Source of the DNA: Apus apus
Lineage: Eukaryota > Chordata > Aves > Apodiformes > Apodidae
DNA length: 64,000 nt
Direction: 5' to 3'
Assembly: GCF_020740795.1 (NCBI RefSeq)
Contig: NC_067295.1
Location: 4,712,501-4,776,500, forward strand
Of this stretch, positions 1-12,900 are shown in pieces. The notes under the pieces were generated by a model. It ran no database searches and was not told the DNA's origin. It was given only the letters and a program-made list of their open reading frames with translations. Position 1 is the stretch's first letter. Each line of letters begins with the position of its first letter. The position numbers and the translations under genes were made by a program.

Positions 1-943
1 GGTGAATGTTTTGTTTACTGTCTCCTATCAAGGCTGGGCACCTTCAGCGTTCTCTGATTCCTACTGCGATAGCAGCAGTTAGGTAGGGAGATCTCCCAGG
101 GTGATAAAAAGGCCTTAAAATAAGGAAAATAATCAGTGTGCTGCAAGGAGCATTGCCTCAGGAAATTAAAAACTCTGTGGCAAGGGTGTATGAGATGTAT
201 ACCTGCTTGTTCTCAGCCAGCACAAAGAGCTGGTTTACCTGCTCTGTTGTCAGTCCCAGCTCCTGGTCTGTCAGCCAAGGTTCTTGAAGTCACTTCACCC
301 TGCCCTGCCTCTTGCAGAAACAGATCAGCATCTGGCCAAAGAATGGTGCAGCAGCTGTGAGCCCCTTGGAACCAGCAGCAAGTGGGAATGTTCTTTTAGT
401 GAGGGCAGTGGGAATTTTCCTTCTGCTGTGGCTATGTTTACATTTGAGAAGCAGGGAAAGCTGTCAAGTCAATCTGAGGAAAAATTAACTGCTTGCCATT
501 CTTTGGGTTTTTTCCCCCCACAGCGTGGTCACTTCTCCTGTTGAGTTTACTGAATGCTCCCATAGCACAGCAAGGGCAGGAACAAGTGAGGGAGGGAGGG
601 GACAGACAGATTAGCTGCTGCTTAACTCTTCCTGGTGAAGAAATTCAAGCAGAACCAGCACCTTGGCGGATAGGGCATCTGGAGGCTCAGCTGTTTGGTG
701 CTGTCCACTGAAGGGTATACAAGTCTCTGTGGCTCTTGTCTGAACTGACTTGTGCTCTCTCACCCTGAACATTTGTGTTAGAGCAAATGTTGCCATTTGT
801 TGCAGCTGTGTTGACACGTTTACCCTTTGAATGTGTTGCACTCAAACTGTATTGCGATGTTAGCAGGATACAAAGTTTTCTGGACATGTGTTATAACCAA
901 TTACTTAGTATCAAATGTCACAGCTGATATCTCTGTTCCCCAG
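1..943 (+). other. IQCE upstream intron (no exon recognised)
   Basis: This stretch precedes the first recognisable IQCE exon and ends in a polypyrimidine tract and the acceptor CAG at 941-943. I looked for the short exon encoding the IQCE N-terminus (about 12 residues in human) and saw no convincing ATG plus donor in phase 0. It is most likely intron, with the first exon and promoter to the left of the window. Short open frames here look like chance. Confidence 0.6.
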
Positions 944-991
944 GGAGATGACAGCCTGTCTGGGATAACCTGTGAATCAGATACAGAAATG
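944..991 (+). CDS. IQCE: IQCE coding exon 1 of 21 in window
   Basis: Encodes GDDSLSGITCESDTEM (residues 1-16 of the partial protein), matching the human GDDSLS block near the N-terminus. Acceptor CAG ends at 943 and donor GTGAGT starts at 992. The exon is 48 nt, phase 0 at both ends. Confidence 0.92.
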
Positions 992-3900
992 GTGAGTTGT
1001 ATCAATGGCAGGTGAATGCCTTAAGAGGCCTCTTCAGCATGTTCTTGCACAAAGTTCATCTGTGTGGTGCCTCCTGGTTAAGAAGACACCCTTCACAGAG
1101 GAGAGCTGACAATAGTCTTGCAACATAGTTTGATTGAAAAAAACTTCTCTTAATTCCATGTGTGATTCAGGATCCTCTGGGTTCTAAGTTGTCAGCACTG
1201 GGGGCTGCAAATGGTGTTTGGCTTCATTTAGCTATTCTATCAAGTTACTGGTCTATGTAACCCTTTTACAGCATTTTAATGGAATTGAGTCTTTCTTTTA
1301 GCTAAATGGTTCTACAGATAACCCTTTACTCTGTAATCATCTTGAATTTGCTGCTGCTTGTATTTAATATACTGATGGGGAAGGTATTAGTGTTCTGAGC
1401 ATAAAGAGACTACTTTTTGCCTGTAGCATAAAAGCTTTACTAGGCACCACCTTAATTCTGGTGCCTTTTGCTGTGGGCAAATCTGCATATACTTAAGATT
1501 TTTTGCTATTAGAACTAATGATCTTCATACAAAATGGAGATTGAAGCCAATTTTCTGATTATATTATGAAATCTTTGAAGAGTGAGGTATTTTAAATAGA
1601 TACATTATTTTTCTCTTTCAGAAGTTAAAGAAGAAAATTTTTCACAAGCCTCCAAAGTCACCAAGTAAGTGTGGAATATTTTTTTTATTCTGCTTCCATT
1701 ATTGCAGAGCAAGATAGATTTGTGGGGCACAGGAACTGGGAGATGCTCCAGCATAAACTACTTCCATTTCATGTTATCCCTTCTAATGACAGGCACTCTG
1801 AATTTCTTTTGTCTTTATGGAGAAATGGTTGTATTTGCTGTGTAGAATGAATCTAGAATTACTGGAGCCACCTACCATCCAGTGGATACCTGTGTTTGTA
1901 GACTAAGCAGTTCTGGTTTGTTTGTTTGTTTTTTTCACCTGACCTTACAAGTACAATGTTATTACATCTGCAGTTTTAAGGTGGATTTTTGTCCTTTTTT
2001 TCTGAGGCTTAATTATTTTACTACACTGCTCCATTTACTTTCCTTTTTATACTTGCAGTGAATGTTTCAAAGAAGATTTGACCTCAGAGTGTTGCTGGTT
2101 GTTGTTACTTTTACCTTGGAGCACAAAACAGAAAGAATTTTTGTGAACTTGAGCTTTTTAAGGCCAAGCTGAGAGATTGTATTTTGTTTTAGAGTCTCCC
2201 TACAGCTCTAGCACACAATTGTATCCTAAAAAAGCTACTGCAGTTTGGAGATCTCTGCAGGGATCAGGCAGTACACATCTTGAGACTGCAGCTCTAAAAC
2301 ACCCAAGGCAGATGTGGCTGGGATCACTGAAACAAGGTATTAGTATAGAAACTTTGTTTGCATATGTGGATAAAATTCAGTGTTGTGGACAGCTTAAAAG
2401 ATAAATTTTAAAATCATAGATTTGTGTTTGGTTATAGGCTACACAGGAAGTCATTTCACTGTTATGTTTTGGGGTGATTGGAATTATCTGGTCTTGAGCA
2501 TTGGAATTTATAGAGGGAATAATTAACAGCATCTGGAGCTTTCTGTGTTGCATTTCCTCTGAAGAAATCCACACATTTAATTCACAATTTTTCCTGATTT
2601 TTGCATTTTGGTTCCATTTTTGTTGGCAGGAATCAGCCATTCCCTGAAATCAGATGTTGACATGGGGCACGTGCGAGCTAACATCTCTGGTAGCACTCCA
2701 GAATATTTGAAGGAAGCTCTAGGAATGAAGAAGCCAAAACATTCTCGTTCATCTAGTAATGGTAAACTGTGTAATGGTGTGGTAGATAAAAGTTAATCAT
2801 CTTTTTCCCCTGCAAAAACACACCTTGCTTAAGATCTTAGCTTTGGTAAAGCAAGAGCCATTTCAGTTTAGCCTGTATCAAAATACATTTGTGAAAATAT
2901 GATCTGTGAGATACTTTTTGAGAGTTCCAAATTGGATAAGGCAGGGGTTTCCACTTTTTTCTTTTTTTTTTTTTTTTTTTGAGCAATGAATCACTATTAT
3001 CTTTCAGAACTTTTTGCAAATTGCCATGCATTTGCAGCTGAAAACATTGCAAATACAACATGGTTCAATGGGCCAGCTGTAGACAATTTATTGTGACTTT
3101 GCAAAACATAGTTTAGGAACCATTGACAGAAACCATCTGCTTGCCTGAAATTCTATGTAATTGACTCCTTTTACTTATTTTCTAGAGAGTGTATTATCAT
3201 GTGGTAGTGATATTAAAATCAATTGAGTTTTATGAGAAGAGCAAAATTTAAAACTTTTATCCTTCTTTTCTTAAAGGAGAACTGTAAACTGAAAAGTTCC
3301 ACTGTCATTAAAGTTGCACCTATACCATTGCTGGTAATGCAGAGTTTCTGGCAACTTTAAAGGATGATAGACTTTTACATGTTAGGCATCAATAGAAAAA
3401 TGTATTCTGGCCATCTCTTAGAAATCCTTTTTTTAAATAATGGATTTGTTGGTTTGAGAAGCCAGCAGTCTTCTGTGAAGTGTGTAACTTTCATGGGATG
3501 ATTATTTTAATCTAGCACCAGAGAGAAGTAATTACTAGAAATTTGCTGTAAAATCTGGCAGAAGTTTCTTACAGTGACATCTCCATTTCTAAAATTAATT
3601 TACTTGCTGATTTTTTCTTTTTCTAAAAAAAAAAAAAAGTACCTAGTTTCCAGTTTGGTGTTCTAGATATTCTCTTTAACTGTAAGATTTCTGGCTGGTT
3701 AAAAATACCTCTTTTATATGAGTTTATTTTACATACCTTTTTCTGTAGGCTACATTCCTGGAACTCCTGACTACAAAGAAAAAGAAGACATGTATGATGA
3801 AATTATAGAGCTGAAAAAGGTACAGTAGTCTCTCTGATACTTGCATAGAAAGTCATAGTGTCACTCCATCCACCTGGAGATGTCCAGACCTTGTTAGTTC

Positions 3901-6900
3901 AGAATACTTCAGTGAACTGAAGTTGTTTCTACAACTGGGATATCCACCTTTTTTTTTTTTTCTTCTTTTTTTTTTGTATTTGTAATGTAAGGCTGAACTA
4001 AACTTGTGTCTGTTTAAGGCAATTTCATTGTTCTTATGGTATGATAGATACTTCTGAGTACTGGATGTGGAAGCCTTGAAGTATACCCAGCCCTGAGCCC
4101 CAGCCATGGCCCTAGCTGGACACTGAAAGGTTCATTGCATTTGGTTTCTTTGTCCCTCCACCTCCATTTATAAATTTATCATTTTTTGCCCTGGATGTTA
4201 CCCATCCCATTTAAACAATTTCTCCATTGAGTTCAGTGCAGTGTATGAAAAATGAGGACTGGGCATGTTGAACACAAGCAGTACCTATAGACAATTATCT
4301 TGGCTGTTGTGGATCACTTGTGTAAGGTTGACTTTCTGTTACACCTTTTCCTTTTCCCTTTGCCCTGTCCCCTCTCTTACCTGTCAGCCCTGACCCAGTG
4401 TGTTGGTCTCATTTTTCTTTCTTTTTTTTTTTTTTTTCATTTTCCTTCATCCTTACCATCACAGTTGGATTGTTATTGACATCAGAATGTGTTTCTGTGC
4501 AAAAAAACTCAAGTGTGTTTCTAGTTCTGAAATGTGCTTACAATGTTTCCTCTCTCTTTTAGACAATACAAGCTCAGAAAAATGAGGGAGATCGAATGAA
4601 AACCAAGCTCCGTCGACTAGAAGAAGAGAACAACAGAAAGGATAAACAGATTGAGCAACTGTTGGATCCTTCCAGGGTGACTGTTTCTTGGGGGGATAAA
4701 AGTGGGACAAAGGAGTGCTGAGCAGTGGGATCATCTTCTCCTTGCCTCTCTAGATTTCAGGGGTCTATAATGTGTGGTCTCCTAGGAATGATGATATTGA
4801 ATATGAGAGGTGGTTGTTGGTGTGAAGGGATTTCTGTTTCATGTCTCACCAGTCCAGCTCCGTTCAAAGGGAGATCATGCCATGCTGTGCAGATAAGTTT
4901 ATTTAGCAAAGGTACTTTTAATTTCTGAAGGTAAAATTAAAATGCTGTCTCTTTAGAGATCCACTTTCTAAATACTTTGCCTGAGAGTAGAAGGGAGTTA
5001 ACCTGTTGCATGGTGACTGATTCCTGTAGCCCTGAGACCTGAATCAGGGAGCAAAAGCTGAACCTTATTGTCACACCCACCAGACTGAGAAGCATTTAGG
5101 GTCATAGGTAGAACACCTGAATTCCACTGAATTTCTTGTGGCTGTCGTTTCTTATGTGCAGACCTACATCTTGGGAGAGGTGTGCTAAATTAAACAATAG
5201 GGACTTCAGAACTGCAGCTGCTGGACTGTGAAATGACTGTGGAGATGAGTGGGTTAGAAAATTCTGTGCAAAGAGCAGGCAGTAGACTAAAGCAACAAAG
5301 TTGGTCCCTTGCTTTGTCTTATCTTGCAGGGCTCTGAGCTGGCACGAGCTTTGTCAGAAAAGAGGACTGATAATGGATGGGTAATATTTTCTTCTACCTT
5401 TGGTTCATTTTTCCTATTTTCCTCTTGCCTAGCTGAAACACTACTGATTAAAAAAAATAAAATTAAAAAAGAATAAGCAATTAGGGAATCATATAACCAT
5501 TATTTCTATAGTCAGATAAGAAACCAGTCATGAAGATCTGAAATTAACAATATTTTAGGGAACCTTCTTTGTCATTGTCTTGTATCCATTTAGGTGGCAT
5601 TTTCCCTATTATTTGCTGCTTTGTATTTAGCAGGGTAATGGACAGAGGTTTTTTTTATTAAGTGTTTGTGAATAAATACCATGAAGCTGGTCATGTTACG
5701 ACAGATACAAGTGAGGGATCTGATTTGATTAGTGTTCTCTTTGTCACAGGGTAGCAGACATGCATGTGATTTACTAAGTACTAAAACATGTAGGAATTTG
5801 TTTAGGTACAGTTTATAAATACAGGGCAAGATTATGGAGAAATGGAACTTTTCGGAAGAGATGGATTATTCTAGGACTCATGAGCTCTTTGTTCTTTCTG
5901 TAGGTGGTTAGTGGATTAAAGCAGAAGATTCTTAAGCTAGAACAACAGTGCAAGGAGAAAGACAACACTATTAAGTATGACTCTGGGGGGTAAAGGCTTG
6001 TATTAGATGAGATAATAAAGAGAATTTGAAATGTTATTTTTCATCTATATTGTTCTGTTCCTTATGATATTTTAATGAACTCTGAGAACATAAGAGCAAT
6101 TATAAAGCAGCCACCCAGAAATTTTAAGCCAACAGGTATTACAATGTCTTTGCTGGTCTTACTGAATTGTTTTTTGTATTATTCTCTTTCCAGCAAATTC
6201 CAAGCTAACATGAAGACCACTGACTTGGAAGAAGTGAGGATGGCCATGGAAACCTACTATGAAGAGGTACATCTGACAGGTCCTTCATGTGCATGCAGGA
6301 GAGGAAGTTTTTCAGTTTTTGAGTCTAAATATAAATGAAATGGTTTAGGTAGGTCTTTTACAGCTTACCTGCACCTGTGACTGAAATCAGATTTTCATAG
6401 GTATTCTTGTAGATCCAAACATATGTACTGAAAAACCTTTTTCTTCAATAAGTTGAAAAAGAGAAATAAAAAAGTAATGTACATCCATAATGTCTAGATG
6501 AAATGGATGGAACAGTAGCCTGATTTTCAGTGGTGTCATTGCCTCTGCTCCTACCCAAAGAGGCTTATCCTGATTCTCACCTAATGGGCAGATGTGTTGC
6601 ACTAGCAATGGCAGCTTTCACAGCTCATTCCTTAATGGAATCTCTCTTTCCTGTTTCACAGGTTCATCGTCTCCAACTCCTCCTGGCAAAATCTGAGACT
6701 ATGAGGAAAAAGTATGTTTAATTCTTTTGAGGCAAACTTTGCCCTATAGGTGTTTGATATATCACTCATATAACTGATGGAAAACAACTACATGAGAACA
6801 GTTTATTTTGTCATCTAGATTGCTGGATTTACCTTCTGTTACTCCTATGGTTGCCTCCACAGCCTTGACATATGTCTTAGTTACATTTTTTGTTTCTTCT

Positions 6901-9900
6901 AGCTAGATCATTTTGTGGATGTGGAAAAATGCTACAGCTATTTTAAAAGTACATGAGAGCTCTGAAAATTTATCATTGTTAAATAAAATCCATCTGCCCC
7001 CATAATCACACCTATTCTAACATCACTGGTGATTGAAACAAACTCACTAGGTGGTTGGGATTTTAATCTTGAGTCAGTTCTGCATCTTGCTCTAGGCTGT
7101 GTGCTGCAACAAAGGTTTTTTTGGAATAAATGTCATTTTCCTGTGGTAGAGACAGATCTGCAGATCAGGGTAGCTTTTGTGAGACCTCCATGAGTGGTGA
7201 CACTGTCAGAAAATCTTGGATTGGTGTACAAGTGTATCCGTGGTGCTGAGGGTAAATGGCATATAGAGGAAATAAAAATCAAAGCACAATGGCAAAAGAT
7301 AAAGCTCCAATAAGAGAGCAAAGTAAAAGCATCTCCAAGTCAATGCTACTCAAGCTGAGAAGAGGATATTAGGGGGTAGGAATATTTGTTACTACACCTC
7401 TACAAAATATGCTTGCCCTCCTAGTGTTAAGCACAAGCAACCATCTTAATTTTGGGGGTAATTATTTAGATTGATGGAAGCATATGAGAACTCTATGGGT
7501 CATTATGTATCCCACTTGTGTTTCCCTAATTCACTGTCTCTTGTAGATTGAAAACTGCAATTTGTTTTGTCACTAAAAAAAGCAAAAGTACTTCTCTTGG
7601 CTCAGGCTTGCAGTAACCAGCCTCGGGGAGCTGTAAACCATCACACCTCATTTACAGGTGAAAACAAGTCATCAGGTCCCTTCCTTGTCCTCATTTATTC
7701 ATAGCTTCAAAAAGCAGTGGTAAGGGCAGTCTCTCCTCATGATGTGACTGTCAGTCTATACTTGAGAGGCTGAGCACTGAATTGCTGAGTGATGTTAAAG
7801 ATCAGGACTCTGGCACATAGAGTTATAGGCGAGTGTTTCTTTCATGATGGTTCATGTTATTTCTGGCTGAAGTGAATGGCATTTAGCTCCTCTTTTTCAG
7901 TGTTAATATTGAAATATTATTATTTATATGTGAAGTTGTTAGTATATAATTGTAGCAAGAAACTAGGCAATCTTTCAAGTCCTCAAAATGGCCTGCAATT
8001 CTTTGGTTTAGGTTTTGATGAACCTAAAATAATAACACTTAGGGATATGGTTATTATTTCTATTGGTTTTGTCTCTTCTCATTTTTGGTGGTATGCTGTG
8101 TTGGCTTTTTTACCTTTATTTTTTCCTCTTGCCTTTCTTCCAGCCTACAACAGCTGTATAAATAGTCATCCCTGTGAATTGGCCAGTCCTGTTTGTTTGT
8201 TTTTATGACTTCATTTGCTTTTAACTTCCAAAAGGTAGATTAGATTCAGCTTTTAACTCTGATACACTAATTGTAGACTCTCTCCCCCTTTACCTTGTAA
8301 TTATTCCAATGTGTAAGATTCCTTCACAGACTCTCTGTGGCTGTCATTGACAGTGGCATTTCTCTATAAGTAGGTCTGTCAGTTACTTCAGACCTTTGTT
8401 TCCAGAATTAAGTTTTTATGAACTTTCTCATAACAACAAAGAACAAGTATTTCATATCACTAGAAGTGTTTTGTGAACAAACTTTACAACTTTGCTTATT
8501 TGGAAGCTGAGATTTCTTCCCCTTTTTTGTAGAACAATTAAAAAGGCAAAATCACTGCAATATATTTAAAATAGTGTTAACACATACCAGGTTTCCCCTT
8601 TTCTGAGGCCTTTTATTCCCATGCTATCAATATTAGCTGTATTCTTCAAATCTCTCATTGATTGAAATATATCTTAGATGAAGACAGACGTTTCTCTGGG
8701 GTTTACTTTCACAGGAGTAGTTTTTTCATTAGAGTAGCATTCACAGTTATCTGAAAATACACTTGTGTATTGGATTTGTTTGAGAATTATTCCATCTTGT
8801 AGCTCTCTCTCTCTCCTAAGCTAAGTGGAAGAAGGCACTTCAGAGCATGCAGGTTAGCTTTCTGTGCTGAACAGGTTTCTTTTGGAGGAGTCTCCCAGGT
8901 GGCTGAAGATAAGTGTTTTTAAATCAGTGGTCCATGGAGCACTGGTAAAGCATTCTAAGGTTGGTTAACAAAACAAATAGAAAACCAAGTAAGTAAAACT
9001 CATATCAGTACCTTGTTTGTGTGTTAATGTAACAGTGGGGGAGAGAGTAAAAGGAATAAATTAATTTTCAGTTTACAAGTATCTTCTTTCTTTGATGTGA
9101 ATTAAAACAATTGTGCAAGTGTTGAGCAAGGTGATCTTTGCATATTTTTTCCTAAAAGAATAGGTGACTCCTCAAGTAAAAAATGTTGAGGAATGGTATT
9201 GGAAGGGACCTGGAGCAGTAAACTTGAACAGCTGACTTCAATAGCGAGGCTGTTCCACTCTTTTTATTGCTACTTCTTTGTTCTCTGCTTTTAAGTTAAC
9301 TTTCTGGTTTTGACCCTGTTTCCAAGTACAGAGGGCAGAGATACCCAAAAGCGACTAAAGGCTCTGAATGCTGCTGTCCTGAGACTGTCCAGGAACATCA
9401 AGGAGTTGCAGAATGAGAATCAGAGGCTGAAAGAAGATCTAGATCATGTGCTGAGCAGTTCTCCTCCTTCCAGTAAAACAAAAAGTAGGTGCTGAAAAGT
9501 TGGTGAATGTGGGGGAGGGGATGTAGGTATATTTGGGATCTGTATTTGAGAGCAGGGCCCTGCAGGGGTAGAAAAAAGTGATTCAGGAGAGGCAACAGTT
9601 GGAATGAGAAATGTCTTATAGGAGTGTCTCTGGCTTCTGGATATGCTGATCCAGTCAGACCTGGGTTTCCCTTGTTGTTATCCCTGAGAATTCTGGACTA
9701 GAATCACGTGAAGACTTAACGTTTCACTGGAAAATAATTTTTCAGTTGTTGAAGAATGATGAATGGGAATGGTTTGTATTGACTACTGAGCTAATCGGTG
9801 TCAAGTCGGATGTTTTAAGACCGTTCTCATGTTTTCCTTACTGCATATTTAAAATAGGGGTTCAGAGGTGTTTAAATGGTCTTTTTGTATGGAGAGAAGT

Positions 9901-12900
9901 TTCAAAAACCAAGAAGAATGTTGACTCATTGATTATAGTTTCATGTTTAAAGCTTTGTTATTGTATTTAGATTATAGTGAGTGGAGCAGACAGAGGCTGG
10001 TGAGGCGGATTTCGGAACTAGAAAAAGTAAGTCATCGTAATCATAGAATCATGGAATGCTTTGGGTTGGAAGGGACCTTAAAGATCACCCAGTTCCAACC
10101 CCCTGCATGAGCAGGGTTACCTCCCACTAGACCAGGTTGCTCCAAGCCCCATCCAACCTGCCCTTGAACACTTCCAGGGATGGGGCTTCCACAACTTCCC
10201 TCGGCAACCTGTTCCAGTATCTCACCACCCTCAGAGTGAAGAATTTCCTCCTAATGTCTAACCTAAATCTCCTCTCTTCCAACTTAAAACCATTCCCCCA
10301 CTTCCTACCACTACACACCCTTGTAAAAATTCCCTCCCCAGCTTTCCTGTAGGCCCCCTTCACAGACCATGGTCTTCATGGGGGATTTCCACTACCCCAA
10401 CATCTGCTGGAGGGACAGCATAGCAAGGCACCAGCAATCCAGGAAGTTCCCATCATACCTGTATTTAAGCAGAAGGTGCAGAACTTATGGCTTCTGCTTG
10501 TGGCACTTACTCCTTTAATGTAGCAGCCTTGTGCCTTCTGGCACCTGTAAACTAATGGCTGTACCATGTGCCCTTCCTCACTTTTTTCTCTTCTCATACT
10601 TATTACATATAGATGCACATTTTAAAATTAACTTTCATGTGACTTTTTTCTCATGTCCTCAATAAAATTTTATTTTATTCTTTCCTTTTTTTTTTTTTGT
10701 GTGCATCTATCCTGTTTAGAAAGTATGTGCCATGGAGAACACCAGGGTGTCATCAGCAGGTAGTGACTCCTCACAGTTACCTGCTGTGTCATCACCTTCT
10801 GTGGACCTGGATCATCCAGCCTCTCAACAGGTTGACCATGTTGAGGAATGTCGTCAGCTCCAAAGGGTAGTGAAGAAACTGAAGAGTGAGAGGAAGGCAC
10901 TTCAAAATCTCCTACTTAACAAAGAGTATGTGCAACTCTTGTCTGAGATGTTGTTCTTTTCTAAGTGTGAAATACTTCATTATTTCCTATCACATTATGG
11001 ACCAATGTAAGAAGTCCTTCACATTTTCAGCATTAAAAGAAATGTTGAGGGTCCCTTCAGCTTTTATTTGAAAAGCTTCTTCTAGTCCAAGTAGCATTGT
11101 AAAATTATAGTGCAGAAACAAAACAGTGAGGATGGAAAATGTGGTTTTCTGCCTGTCTATCACATTTTTCAAGGCATATATTTTTGCCAACCACACTGGA
11201 AAACTTTTGAAGGGTTATATGTCACTTTACATAACACTTCTTGCAAGTCTTTTGCTGTAAAAATTTGTCTTGTTTTTTTCAACATGTTTTGTCCTGATCT
11301 ACCACTTTCTCCATTTAAGCCCTCTGCCATATGATGCACTGTGACTTCTTTCCTCCCACGCAAGAAATTGATTTGCAATTTGTATTGTCTGGCCTGGTTT
11401 GGTGTGTGAGTGCACAAGGGCAGACAGGCTAATCTGCCCAGGAGCAGAGATGTGCACACACCTATGTATTTTTTTTATTGTTGATAAGCCCCTCTGCCTC
11501 CTGCACCACCTCACCTCTCAACAAAGCTGCTTAGTGAGAGCTCCCAAAGAGGCCTTTTGCTTCTGAACAATGAATGCTTGCATTTTGTTGTGTTTAAAAG
11601 GAAAAATTAAACCTTTAGTTACTTTACACATTTGAGAAAGCCTATTTTATTTGGAAGTTAAAACAAAAAAAATAACTACTTTGAAGTCTTAATGTTTTAA
11701 ATATTGCTTAGATTTCCTTATGCCTTTCTAGATTAGATTTCAAGCAGTTGCTGCAGGCTAAGGCTGAAGTGGAGCTGGAGCTGCAGAAGTGGCAGAGTAA
11801 GATGGAAGAAAAAAGTAGAGAAGAGCAGACTTCAAGGTATCATATTTTGTGTTAGAACCTTTCAGAACCAAAGAAATATCTGTTAAAGTATCTGTCTCTT
11901 TTGAAGTGGCTCAAATTTCATATGAATTCATCTGAGCTGCAGGAAGCTTATTTAAACAGAACTGTTGGGGGGGAGATGGAGTGAAGAATTGTATAGAGTG
12001 GGTTTTAGAGGAAGTGGCAGACTAAGAAGTATAGTAAAATAAGAAATTATAATAGAAATTAATGAGATAAAGGGGAAAAGGGATCTGCCATTTTGGGCAC
12101 AGAGACATTTTTTTCTCTTTCTAAGGAAAAAACCCTGTAGTATCTTTACCTAAGCCTGTGCTTCTGCACCACTGCCAAGATGTCACTCCCTTGACTTCAT
12201 GTCTTCTGGGTAACTTGATAATAGCTCCATATGATGTGGCAAAAAAAGTGTATTTTTCATTCTTGCTTTGTAAGAAAGTACTCTGACTGACAAATATGAA
12301 ACTGCAGCAGATCTGGATGCAATATTAATGGTATCAATGACACCACTGTAACCTTGGGACTTCTTAATTTTAACATAAGGCTGTGCTATCCCAGCTTGAG
12401 AATTGGTGTTACATATCTGTTGCTATAAGAGTATGTATCATGTTATCCTGAGCATTTTCCCACTTGGATCTTTAAAAAAACCCAAAAAGCAACCAAATCT
12501 TATGAAGCAGATTCAGTATTTTTACCAGAAAATATCTAGGTATAAATATCTTTGCTTCTCCAACCACAGTGAGGAAATCCAGAACCTGACACAGCATGTA
12601 GGGAAATTGGAGTCAAAATTGGACAAAGAGAAGAGAGAAACAGCAGAAGATACAATGGAAAAGCTTTGTAAGGTACAGACACAGGTTTTTGTTTGTGGGT
12701 TTGTTTTTTCCTCTTGCATCTAACTAACAAATTGCAAATTGAGCTGATAGTCTAAATAGCTGCTCGTGGTGTCTTTTCAGAGAGGCATTACATCTTGTTG
12801 TAGAGATTCTGAATGATGGTTAATTCCCAGAGTTGATCAGTTGCTTCGGTAATTACCATGGCAACTTGGAGGTTTCCTTGAGCTGTTCTCTTAGTGATTA

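Noticed and set aside
9186..9215. CR1-like stretch (GGTATTGGAAGGGACCTGGAG)
   Set aside because: Only about 20 nt resemble a reversed CR1 tail and the expected flanking blocks are absent.
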